From positions 1-6,821 of the forward strand of contig USTA01000045.1 of assembly GCA_900557475.1 (NCBI GenBank): a stretch of 6,821 nt of DNA, written 5' to 3'. The stretch comes from an uncultured Clostridium sp. (lineage in GTDB: Bacteria; Bacillota; Clostridia; TANB77; CAG-508). Position 1 is the first letter of the stretch. Each line of letters begins with the position of its first letter. Positions 1 to 6,410 of this stretch are shown piece after piece. The position numbers and the translations under genes were made by a program. Under the pieces are notes generated by a model that searched no databases, was not told where the DNA came from, and saw only the letters and a program-made list of their open reading frames with translations.

Positions 1-792
1 ATGCAAGATATAATTATAACAAAAAATGATAATATTGAATATTTACAATTTAAAAAATTATTAGAATTTGAAGATAAATTAATTCATGCTTATTCTTTAA
101 AAACTCATAGAATAGGTTTTAGAAGAGGTGGTAGAAATTATACTGCTGATGAAAGTTATAATAAGATTTGTATGTCTTTAGGAATAAATAGAGCCTTTGT
201 AGTGCACCCAGATCAAATGCATACAGATACAATATGCGAATATAAAGAAAATGATACAATGTCATTGTCAAAAACTGATGGAATTATAACTGATATAAAA
301 AACATTGCAACAGTGCTTACTTTTGCAGATTGTATGTCATTTTTTATGTATGATCCAATAACAAATACAATGGCCAATATTCATTCGGGTTGGAAAGGAA
401 CAGTTAAACGTATTGGAGAAAAAGCAATAGATAAATTGCAAAAAAATTATGGAGTAAAAACACAGAATTTAATTTGCTGTTTTGGGCCTTGTATACACAA
501 AGATCATTTTTTAGTAAATAGTGATGTAAGTGAAATTTTTGAGTTAGAGTTTCCAAATGAATGTAAAAAATTTGGAATAGTTGAAAATACAGAATATGAA
601 AATGAAAAAGGAAAGCAATATAGAATAGATACAGTAAAACTTAATAGAGAATTATTTAAGAAAATGGGATTACTTGAAGAAAACATTATAGATAGTGGTT
701 TATGCACAGTATGTAGAAGTGATATATTCCATTCTCGTAGAGCAGAAGGGCCAGAGTATCAATCAAATGCTTCTCTGATGATGCTAAAGTAG
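1..792 (+). CDS. pgeF: PgeF/YfiH-family laccase-domain protein (polyphenol oxidase / peptidoglycan editing factor family)
   Basis: A 263-residue cytoplasmic protein with no signal peptide, matching the usual 240-270 length of the family. Family signatures appear in order: Q72-x-H74 followed by Thr-Asp, a TDGI segment near residue 92, the ADC motif ending in C111, HSGWKG starting at H128, GPCI at 162-165, a late CTVC pair (C235, C238) and HSRR at 244-247. H74, C111 and H128 are the expected metal/active-site residues. From family knowledge, members have been described as a peptidoglycan editing factor acting on wrongly made UDP-MurNAc precursors (E. coli) and as purine nucleoside-cleaving or deaminating enzymes (LACC1 relatives). 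The sequence does not decide between these roles. The ATG is the first base of the window, so its ribosome site is unseen and a start further upstream cannot be excluded, although the length fits. It is the first of three closely packed plus-strand genes. Confidence 0.9.
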   Translation: MQDIIITKNDNIEYLQFKKLLEFEDKLIHAYSLKTHRIGFRRGGRNYTADESYNKICMSLGINRAFVVHPDQMHTDTICEYKENDTMSLSKTDGIITDIKNIATVLTFADCMSFFMYDPITNTMANIHSGWKGTVKRIGEKAIDKLQKNYGVKTQNLICCFGPCIHKDHFLVNSDVSEIFELEFPNECKKFGIVENTEYENEKGKQYRIDTVKLNRELFKKMGLLEENIIDSGLCTVCRSDIFHSRRAEGPEYQSNASLMMLK

Positions 793-807
793 AAAGGACT
801 AAAAATA

Positions 808-1374
808 ATGTTTGAAACTTGGGAAGAATTAGAAAATAGCATTTTAAATTGTAATAAATGTAAATTATGTTCAGGTAGAAGGAATATAGTTTTTGGATGT
901 GGGAATAAAGAAGCAAATATAATGCTTATTGGAGAAGGTCCTGGTGCGGATGAGGATATGCAGGGAATTCCTTTTGTGGGTAAAGCAGGAATACTAATGA
1001 ATAAAGCGTTTGAAGGATTAGGTTTTAATAGAGAGAACTTGTATATTGCAAATATTGTAAAGTGCAGACCTCCACAAAATAGAGTACCAGAAGATGATGA
1101 AGCAGAGGCATGTCTAAACTATTTAAGAAATCAAGTTTTATTAGTTAAGCCTAAAATCATAGTTTTGTTAGGAAGTACAGCGTTAAAAAATATCCTTGGG
1201 AAAGAATATGGTATAACTGCATCTAGGGGAAAGTGGATAGAGAAAAAAGGTATTTTATATATGCCAACATGGCATCCAGCTGCACTTTTAAGAGATGAAA
1301 CTAAAAAGATTGAATTTTGGAAAGACTTAAAGTTAGTAATAGAAAAGGCAGAAGAAAATAAGATTTTATATTAA
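808..1374 (+). CDS. Family-4 uracil-DNA glycosylase with [4Fe-4S] cluster
   Basis: This 188-residue protein removes uracil from DNA, produced by cytosine deamination or dUTP misincorporation, as the first step of base excision repair. The four expected cluster cysteines are present: C15 and C18 near the N-terminus, then C86 (in KCRPP) and C102. The uracil-binding motif GEGPGADED starts at residue 42 and is followed by QGIPFVGKAG. KCRPPQNRVP spans 85-94, LLGSTA lies in the middle, and the second catalytic motif TWHPAALLR contains H156. The order and spacing match thermophile and clostridial family-4 enzymes, often mis-annotated as 'phage SPO1 DNA polymerase-related protein'. The start is supported by AAAGGA at 793-798, 9 nt before the ATG and directly after the upstream stop. 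With only 15 nt to the preceding gene, co-transcription is likely. The extra C21 and C31 are not conserved ligands as far as I know. The protein looks complete and functional. Confidence 0.95.
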   Translation: MFETWEELENSILNCNKCKLCSGRRNIVFGCGNKEANIMLIGEGPGADEDMQGIPFVGKAGILMNKAFEGLGFNRENLYIANIVKCRPPQNRVPEDDEAEACLNYLRNQVLLVKPKIIVLLGSTALKNILGKEYGITASRGKWIEKKGILYMPTWHPAALLRDETKKIEFWKDLKLVIEKAEENKILY

Positions 1375-1386
1375 AGGGAAGAAAAT

Positions 1387-2656
1387 ATGGAAAAAGAAAT
1401 TAAAAGTCAACTAGAATATTGTTTAAATTGTAAAGTAAAGCCATGTGCTTCTAAAGGATGTCCTTTGGGAAATAATATTCCAGAAATTATATGTTATGCT
1501 AAAAATGGAAAAATGAAAGAAGCTTATTTTGAACTTCTTAAAACAAGTATTTTAGGAAGTGTATGTGGTAGAATTTGTCCACATTACAGCCAATGTATGG
1601 GAAGCTGTATAAGAGGTAGAAAGGGAGAAAGTGTTCAGATAGGTGAAATAGAAAAATTTGTTTCAGACTATGGACTAGAAAATAAGCTATATAAAGAAGT
1701 AGAAAAAACTAATGAATTAGCTAGAAAAAATATTGCTATTATAGGAGGTGGCCCTGCAGGAATAACTTGTGCATATTTTTTAGTGATGTCAGGTGCAAGT
1801 GTAACAATTTATGAAAAGCATGATAAATTAGGCGGAATATTAGAACATGGAATACCAGAGTTTAGACTGAATCATCGGAGTTGTACAAAAAACAGTACAA
1901 TTATTAATTGATTTAGGTGTAAATGTAATATATAATAAAGAATTAGGAAAAAATATAACCTTAGAATATATTAATTCTAATTTTGATGCAGCTTTTATAA
2001 GTATTGGCGCAAATGTACCAAGTAAAATGAATATTCCAGGAGAAGAATTAAAAGGTGTATATGGAGCAAACTTATTGCTAGAAAGTGGTATTCATCCAAA
2101 TTATGAAGGTAAAAAAGTAGCTGTGATTGGCGGAGGTAATGTTGCGATGGATGCTGCGAGAACAATAAATAAAATGGGAGCAAAAGAAGTTACGGTAATT
2201 TATAGAAGATCAAGAGAAGAAATGCCAGCAGAAGATAAAGAAATAGAAGATGCTGAAAAAGAAGGAATTAAATTTTTATATAAAACTAATATATTAAAGT
2301 GTATAAGCAGCGAAAATAAGGATAAAGTTTCTAAAATAGAATGTATAAAAACTGAACTAGTAAAAAAAGAAGGAGAAACAAGGTTAAGTCCAGTTAATAT
2401 TGACGGAACTAATTTTGAATTAGACATAGATTTTGTAATTATGGCAGTTGGAGCTAAAGCAGATGGAAATGCTATAAAAGATTTTATAAAAAACAAGTGG
2501 GGAAATATAGAGGTAGATGATAACTTACGAACATCTATAAAAAAAGTATATGCTGGTGGAGATATTACAGGAGGAAAAGCAACAGTAGCTTTTGCGGCAA
2601 GAGCAGGAAGAGATGCAGCATATACAATTATTGAGGATTTAAAAGAAGGTACATAA
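1387..2656 (+). pseudogene. GltD-like NAD(P)H/FAD iron-sulfur oxidoreductase, interrupted by a +1 frameshift
   Basis: Two reading frames together encode one GltD-type protein (glutamate synthase small subunit-like; dihydropyrimidine dehydrogenase N-terminal fold). The first (1387-1911) carries cysteines C12, C15, C20, C25 and C60, C64, C70, C74 for two 4Fe-4S clusters, then an FAD Rossmann motif GGGPAG at 120-125 and GIPEFRL. It then runs out of frame to a TGA at 1909. The remainder is in the next frame up to 2656: VVQKTVQLL, the NAD(P) motif VIGGGN (about 2123-2140), RRSREEMPA, and the C-terminal FAD motif AGGDITGGKATVAFAARAGRDAA. Removing one base would give about 422 residues, slightly short of the usual 450-470. 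AAAGGG at 1373-1378 supports the ATG. The ATG at 2027 lacks a ribosome site and would skip the FAD domain, so independent translation is unlikely. No glutamate synthase large subunit or NfnA-like partner is adjacent, so the electron acceptor is unknown. A sequencing error or a recent mutation is equally possible. Confidence 0.88.
1870..1879 (+). other. Frameshift site (one extra base) in the GltD-like gene
   Basis: The FRL codons end at 1869 in frame 1, and the downstream VVQKT codons begin at 1880 in frame 2. Family members have exactly three residues between FRL and VV (for example FRL-PKE-VV), which needs 9 nt; here there are 10. Frame 2 has a TGA at 1868-1870, so the shift must lie after that point. 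Dropping one G of the CGG at 1876-1878 would read FRLNHRVVQKT, but any single base in the ten could be the extra one. There is no long homopolymer at the site. Confidence 0.85.
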
Positions 2657-2685
2657 AAATGTACCTTCTTAAATTTTTTATTTTT
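2643..2685 (+). terminator. Intrinsic terminator between convergent genes, possibly bidirectional
   Basis: The arms 2643-2653 (AAGAAGGTACA) and 2660-2670 (TGTACCTTCTT) pair perfectly over 11 bp around a 6-nt loop. They are followed by AAA, six T, A and five T. The oxidoreductase stop codon (2654-2656) opens the loop. On the plus strand this is a good Rho-independent terminator for the upstream three-gene run. On the minus strand the same stem sits just past the stop of the metallopeptidase-like gene (2678-2680), but only a short TTTT follows it, so termination in that direction is probably weaker. Confidence 0.85.
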
Positions 2686-3772
2686 GCTTTTGATATTCGG
2701 TTTCTCTACTACTACCAGCAAATAAATTTTTAATTGAACTAAATAATATTGATACTTTAGAGCGAGGTTTTACTATTAAAGCAGTAGAACCAACTAAAGA
2801 TTCATATTTTTCATCTAGTTCATTCATCTTTTGAATATAAAAATCATTAAAAAATGAATAACCGTCTGCAGTTCCAATTAGATTTTGAAAACTATATAAA
2901 TATTTTCTATAATCTTCTATTCTTGAAATAGAAGTTAAATTTTTAAATTCTTTATTAAAAAATGAAGTGATAATTAAATCTTGAGTAGACAAGAATAGTT
3001 TTTTTATTTTATTCTTGTTTTTTTCTATTTTGTCAGAAAGAGACTTAAATTTTGGATAAGCTAAGTCTTTTGTTTGAATTATATTATTTAACTTGCATAT
3101 CTTTTCTTCACATTCTACAATGGCATCTAAATTTTGTTGTATTTTAAATGCCTCATTTTCACCACAGGCCTCAATAAATTTATCAAAAAATGCAGTATTA
3201 GCATAAATTGCACTATCAAATAAAGTAGAAAAATTAGAGACATAACCTATTTGTTTGACTAAATTACATATTAAAGGGTAATATGAAGGACTATCTGTTG
3301 GAAGTAGTATTCCATAATATTTGACAGTATCGCCTTTTTCTCCTGTTAAATTTGAAGAGATAAGCTGAACAGCACCTTCATTTAAAGATGTGCCATAAGC
3401 TTTATTTCCAACATATGTACAAAGACCCATTTTTCTTAGTTTTCCATTAGAGTCTTTAACTTCTTGTAAATGATGAATTGCTTCATGAACAGCTAATTTT
3501 TTTATCTTATCAAAAGTAAGACCTTTTCTAAAATATATAGAAGAATTTTTGTAAAAATAACAAGCATCAGCACTACCTAAAGGAAGTTCTGCAATATACA
3601 TAGGTAACCTAGAAATGCTCATAAATATGGTATTATAATTAAGCTTAAGTTCAGGCATTTTAGAACATAAACACCTTGCAACATAAGTTGAAATCTCATT
3701 TATATTTAGTGTACTTATAGGACAAATTATTTTTATCCCATTTTTTTCTAACTCTGAATTGATTGTATCCAT
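2678..3772 (-). CDS. Putative zinc metallopeptidase-like protein (HExxH), family not recognised
   Basis: A 364-residue protein I cannot assign to a named family. Residues 96-100 read H-E-A-I-H, followed by H101, in a local context (KLAVHEAIHHLQE) typical of zincin active-site helices. Asn131-Glu132-Gly133, about 32 residues later, sits where a gluzincin third ligand (Glu) would be expected; this ligand assignment is inference. Residues 1-95 form an N-terminal region without a signal peptide or clear membrane segment, so a cytoplasmic location is likely. Residues about 215-262 are charged, Lys/Glu-rich and probably helical or coiled-coil. The C-terminal tail is basic and polar. The start is supported by AAGGAG (plus-strand 3779-3784) 6 nt upstream, and by an extended -10 promoter behind it. 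It is transcribed alone, divergent from leuS and convergent with the GltD-like gene. Codon use resembles its neighbours, with no sign of transfer. The substrate is unknown, and a non-catalytic role is possible. Confidence 0.8.
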   Translation of the reverse strand: MDTINSELEKNGIKIICPISTLNINEISTYVARCLCSKMPELKLNYNTIFMSISRLPMYIAELPLGSADACYFYKNSSIYFRKGLTFDKIKKLAVHEAIHHLQEVKDSNGKLRKMGLCTYVGNKAYGTSLNEGAVQLISSNLTGEKGDTVKYYGILLPTDSPSYYPLICNLVKQIGYVSNFSTLFDSAIYANTAFFDKFIEACGENEAFKIQQNLDAIVECEEKICKLNNIIQTKDLAYPKFKSLSDKIEKNKNKIKKLFLSTQDLIITSFFNKEFKNLTSISRIEDYRKYLYSFQNLIGTADGYSFFNDFYIQKMNELDEKYESLVGSTALIVKPRSKVSILFSSIKNLFAGSSRETEYQKQK

Positions 3773-3798
3773 TTAATTCTCCTTAGTTTATATTAAAT

Positions 3799-3826
3799 AT
3801 TATAGCACCATATAAGTTTAAAACAA
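3799..3826 (-). promoter_or_regulatory. Promoter for the HExxH gene (extended -10)
   Basis: Read on the minus strand, TGC-TATAAT (plus 3807-3799) is a perfect -10 hexamer with the TGn extension. TTGTTT (plus 3826-3821) lies 16 nt upstream as a weak -35, matching only TTG of the consensus. Transcription would begin near plus 3792, leaving a leader of about 20 nt that contains the AAGGAG ribosome site. This is a sequence-pattern prediction only. Confidence 0.6.
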
Positions 3827-3849
3827 ATTACAATTATATTAAAAAAATA

Positions 3850-3863
3850 TTACAAGTTTGTAA
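3850..3863. promoter_or_regulatory. 14-bp palindrome, candidate operator
   Basis: TTACAA-GT-TTGTAA is an inverted repeat with perfect 6-bp arms and a 2-bp centre. It lies between the divergent promoters. Its right arm (3858-3863) coincides with the -35 of the upstream leuS promoter candidate. A further TTACAA copy at 3828-3833 lies 22 bp away, about two helical turns. A dimeric regulator is a plausible reader, but none is identifiable here, and A+T-rich sequence gives such repeats by chance fairly often. Confidence 0.35.
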
Positions 3864-3887
3864 CAATAGTTTTTGAGGTTTTATAAT
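3858..3887 (+). promoter_or_regulatory. Candidate upstream leuS promoter (P2)
   Basis: TTGTAA at 3858-3863 (four of six consensus positions) is followed after 18 nt by a perfect TATAAT at 3882-3887. Transcription would begin near 3894, giving a leader of about 70 nt ahead of leuS. It is a moderate match in an A+T-rich region, and it may act alone or together with the nearer candidate. Confidence 0.45.
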
Positions 3888-3894
3888 AAATGCC

Positions 3895-3923
3895 TAGATT
3901 TTTTGCAAAATATGTAGTATAAT
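3895..3923 (+). promoter_or_regulatory. Candidate proximal leuS promoter (P1)
   Basis: A perfect TATAAT at 3918-3923 has only a poor -35 (TAGATT, 3895-3900) at 17-nt spacing. It would start transcription near 3930 and leave about 36 nt of leader. The -10 lies inside an 11-bp palindrome, AGTAT-A-ATACT (3916-3926). The leader then carries two tandem copies of TACGGAAA (3939-3954) that run into the ribosome site. Confidence 0.45.
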
Positions 3924-3965
3924 ACTTTCATAAAACTTTACGGAAATACGGAAAAGGAGATAAAA

Positions 3966-6359
3966 ATGTATAATTATAAAGAAACTGAAACTAAATGGCA
4001 AAAATATTGGGAAGAAAATAAAACATTTAAAACAGATGCATGGGATTTTTCTAAAGAAAAATATTATATTTTAGATATGTTTCCATATCCATCAGGACAA
4101 GGCTTACATGTTGGTCATCCAGAAGGATATACTGCGACAGATATATTAGCAAGAATGAAAAGAATGCAAGGATATAATGTACTTCATCCAATGGGTTGGG
4201 ATGCATTTGGACTTCCAGCAGAACAGTATGCTATAAAAACAGGTAATCATCCAGCACAATTTACTAGACAAAATATAGAAGTATTTAAAAAACAAATTAA
4301 ATCTTTAGGACTTTCATATGATTGGGATAGAGAAATTGCAACTTGTGATGCAGAATATTATAAATGGACTCAATGGATTTTTACAAAATTGTATGAAAGA
4401 GGTCTTGCATATGTAGATGAGATTCCAGTAAACTGGTGTCCAATGCTTGGAACAGTACTTGCGAACGAAGAAGTTATAAATGGAAAAAGCGAAAGAGGAG
4501 GATATCCTGTTTATAGAAAACCTATGAGACAATGGGTTCTTAGAATTACAGAATATGCAGAAAGATTACTTGAAGATTTGGAACTTTGCGATTGGCCAGA
4601 GTCAACTAAGGAAATGCAAAGAAATTGGATAGGAAAGTCAGAAGGAGCAAATATAGTATTTAAAATAGAAGGACATGACTTAGAGTTTACTGTATTTACA
4701 ACAAGATGTGATACACTATTTGGTTCAACATATTGCGTGTTCGCACCAGAACATCCTTTTATAGACAAGATTACTACTGAAGAAAACAGAGCTAAAGTAG
4801 AAGAATATAAGAAAATGTGTGCTACTAAATCAGATTTAGAAAGAACAGATTTAAATAAAGAAAAAACAGGTGTATTTACAGGAGCATATGCAATAAATCC
4901 AGCCACAGGTAAAAAAATGCCTATATGGATTTCAGACTATGTATTAGCAAGTTATGGAACAGGAAGCATTATGGCAGTTCCTGCACATGACCAAAGAGAT
5001 TATGAGTTTGCAACTAAGTTTGGTTTAGAAATAATTCCAGTATTAGAAGGTGGAGATATTTCAAAAGAGGCATATATTGGAGATGGAAAACACATAAACT
5101 CAGGTTTCTTAGATGGCTTAGACAAAGAAAAAGCCATAGAGAAGATGCTTGCTTGGCTAAAGGAAAAAGGTATAGGGGAAAAGAAAGTAAACTATAAATT
5201 AAGAGATTGGCTATTTTCTAGACAAAGATATTGGGGAGAACCAATTCCAATAGTTCATATGGAAGATGGTAGTATGAAAACGGTTGATGTGGAAGAATTA
5301 CCATTAGAGCTTCCAGATGTTAGAGATTATGAGCCATCGGAGAATGGTGAAAGTCCTTTAGCTAAATGTAGTGATTGGCTAGAAGTTGAAATAGATGGAG
5401 TTAAAGGTAGAAGAGAAACAAATACAATGCCTCAGTGGGCTGGATCTTGTTGGTATTATCTTAGATTTATAGATCCTAAAAATGACAAAGAGATTGCAAG
5501 CAAAGAATTATTAAATCACTGGTTACCAGTAGATTTGTATATAGGAGGAGCTGAGCACGCAGTACTTCATTTACTTTATGCTAGATTTTGGCACAAGGTA
5601 CTTTATGATTGCAAAATAGTAAACACAAAAGAGCCATTTCAAAAATTATTCCACCAAGGAATGATTTTAGGAACAAATGGAGAAAAGATGAGTAAATCTA
5701 AGGGAAATGTTATAAATCCAGATGATATGGTAAAGGATTATGGTGCAGATGCATTAAGAGTTTATGAAATGTTTATGGGACCATTAAACATTGCAAAGCC
5801 ATGGGATCCAAATGGAATTGATGGTTCTAAAAAATTCTTAGAAAGAGTTTGGAGACTATACACAGAAAGTTCTAAAATTGTGGATAAAGAAAATGCAAAA
5901 TTAGAAAAAGTATATAACTATACAGTTAAAAAAGTAACTAATGACTATGAAACAATGAATTATAACACTGCTATTTCTCAAATGATGATTTTTATAAATA
6001 CTTGTATGAAGGAAGATATTGTTCCAAAGGAATATGCAGAAGGATTTATAAAATTATTAAATCCAGTTGCACCACATATTTCAGAAGAACTTTGGAATAG
6101 ATTAGGACATAATGAAAGTATTGCATATGAATCATGGCCAAAATATGATGAAGCAAAAACAGAGGAAGACACGTTTGAATTACCAATTCAATTCAATGGG
6201 AAATTGAAAGCAACTATAAATATTGCTAAAAATTTAGCAAAAGATGAAGTTGAAAAGTTAGTACATGAAAATGAAAAAGTACAAAAACTATTAGAAGATA
6301 AAAATGTTATTAAGGAAATATATGTTCCTAATAAGATTTATAATATTGTAATAAAATAA
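3966..6359 (+). CDS. leuS: Leucine--tRNA ligase (leucyl-tRNA synthetase)
   Basis: This cytoplasmic class I synthetase charges tRNA-Leu with leucine using ATP. It has 797 residues, close to the roughly 804 of Bacillus. The HIGH motif is HVGH at 48-51 after PYPSGQGL, and KMSKS is at 574-578. The CP1 editing domain has the threonine-rich motif starting at T245 (TTRCDT, key T250) and [14 protein letters not shown] from 336 with D345, so proofreading of mischarged tRNA should be intact. [16 protein letters not shown] and [10 protein letters not shown] show a degenerate zinc knuckle as in Bacillus, and the leucine-specific insertion before KMSKS is absent. The [11 protein letters not shown] and [16 protein letters not shown] blocks and the C-terminal tRNA-binding domain are present, ending IYNIVIK. 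AAGGAG at 3954-3959, 6 nt before the ATG, fixes the start. The usual P in the threonine-rich motif is C248 here. No T-box precedes the gene. Confidence 0.99.
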   Translation: MYNYKETETKWQKYWEENKTFKTDAWDFSKEKYYILDMFPYPSGQGLHVGHPEGYTATDILARMKRMQGYNVLHPMGWDAFGLPAEQYAIKTGNHPAQFTRQNIEVFKKQIKSLGLSYDWDREIATCDAEYYKWTQWIFTKLYERGLAYVDEIPVNWCPMLGTVLANEEVINGKSERGGYPVYRKPMRQWVLRITEYAERLLEDLELCDWPESTKEMQRNWIGKSEGANIVFKIEGHDLEFTVFTTRCDTLFGSTYCVFAPEHPFIDKITTEENRAKVEEYKKMCATKSDLERTDLNKEKTGVFTGAYAINPATGKKMPIWISDYVLASYGTGSIMAVPAHDQRDYEFATKFGLEIIPVLEGGDISKEAYIGDGKHINSGFLDGLDKEKAIEKMLAWLKEKGIGEKKVNYKLRDWLFSRQRYWGEPIPIVHMEDGSMKTVDVEELPLELPDVRDYEPSENGESPLAKCSDWLEVEIDGVKGRRETNTMPQWAGSCWYYLRFIDPKNDKEIASKELLNHWLPVDLYIGGAEHAVLHLLYARFWHKVLYDCKIVNTKEPFQKLFHQGMILGTNGEKMSKSKGNVINPDDMVKDYGADALRVYEMFMGPLNIAKPWDPNGIDGSKKFLERVWRLYTESSKIVDKENAKLEKVYNYTVKKVTNDYETMNYNTAISQMMIFINTCMKEDIVPKEYAEGFIKLLNPVAPHISEELWNRLGHNESIAYESWPKYDEAKTEEDTFELPIQFNGKLKATINIAKNLAKDEVEKLVHENEKVQKLLEDKNVIKEIYVPNKIYNIVIK

Positions 6360-6386
6360 GGTCTATGGGACACCTATAAAGTCCCA
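6359..6386 (+). other. Pseudoknot-capable RNA segment in the leuS-membrane protein gap
   Basis: TGGGAC (6366-6371) pairs with GTCCCA (6381-6386) as a 6-bp stem. AGGT (6359-6362) pairs with ACCT (6372-6375), which lies in the loop of that stem. Together they form a compact H-type pseudoknot with loops of 3, 0 and 5 nt. It begins at the last base of the leuS stop codon and ends 13 nt before the AGGGA ribosome site of the next gene. There is no T-tract, so it is not an ordinary intrinsic terminator. Function is unknown and chance pairing is possible. Confidence 0.35.
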
Positions 6387-6410
6387 AATATAAATATATA
6401 GGGAAATATA

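Noticed and set aside
1909..1911. TGA read as tryptophan (alternative genetic code) to rescue the GltD-like gene
   Set aside because: After the TGA the same frame soon meets another stop (TAA near 1930), tryptophan is TGG elsewhere, and the homologous sequence continues in a different frame.
1867..1911. Programmed +1 frameshifting of the GltD-like mRNA
   Set aside because: No recognisable slippery site, such as a stop codon preceded by a slippage-prone codon, or stimulatory structure lies in the permitted 1868-1880 interval, and this family is not known for recoding. A rare CGG codon is present but is weak evidence.
1387..2656. NfnB or the authentic glutamate synthase small subunit
   Set aside because: Neither an NfnA-like subunit nor a glutamate synthase large subunit is adjacent, so a specific symbol would be over-assignment within the GltD-like family.
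2200..2721. 173-residue minus-strand reading frame opposite the GltD-like gene
   Set aside because: It is the antisense shadow of a conserved coding frame, has low-complexity Ser/Leu/Ile composition, lacks a ribosome site, and overlaps the terminator and the real convergent gene.
4511..4906. 131-residue minus-strand reading frame inside leuS
   Set aside because: It is antisense to the conserved LeuRS editing domain and has no promoter or ribosome site of its own.
6366..6386. Intrinsic terminator after leuS
   Set aside because: The 6-bp hairpin is followed by AAATATAAATATATA with no T-tract, so classical Rho-independent termination is not supported.
6359..6410. preQ1-I riboswitch
   Set aside because: The overall pseudoknot layout is similar, but the stem and loop sequences do not match the class consensus as I know it, and the downstream gene is not a queuosine gene or evident transporter.
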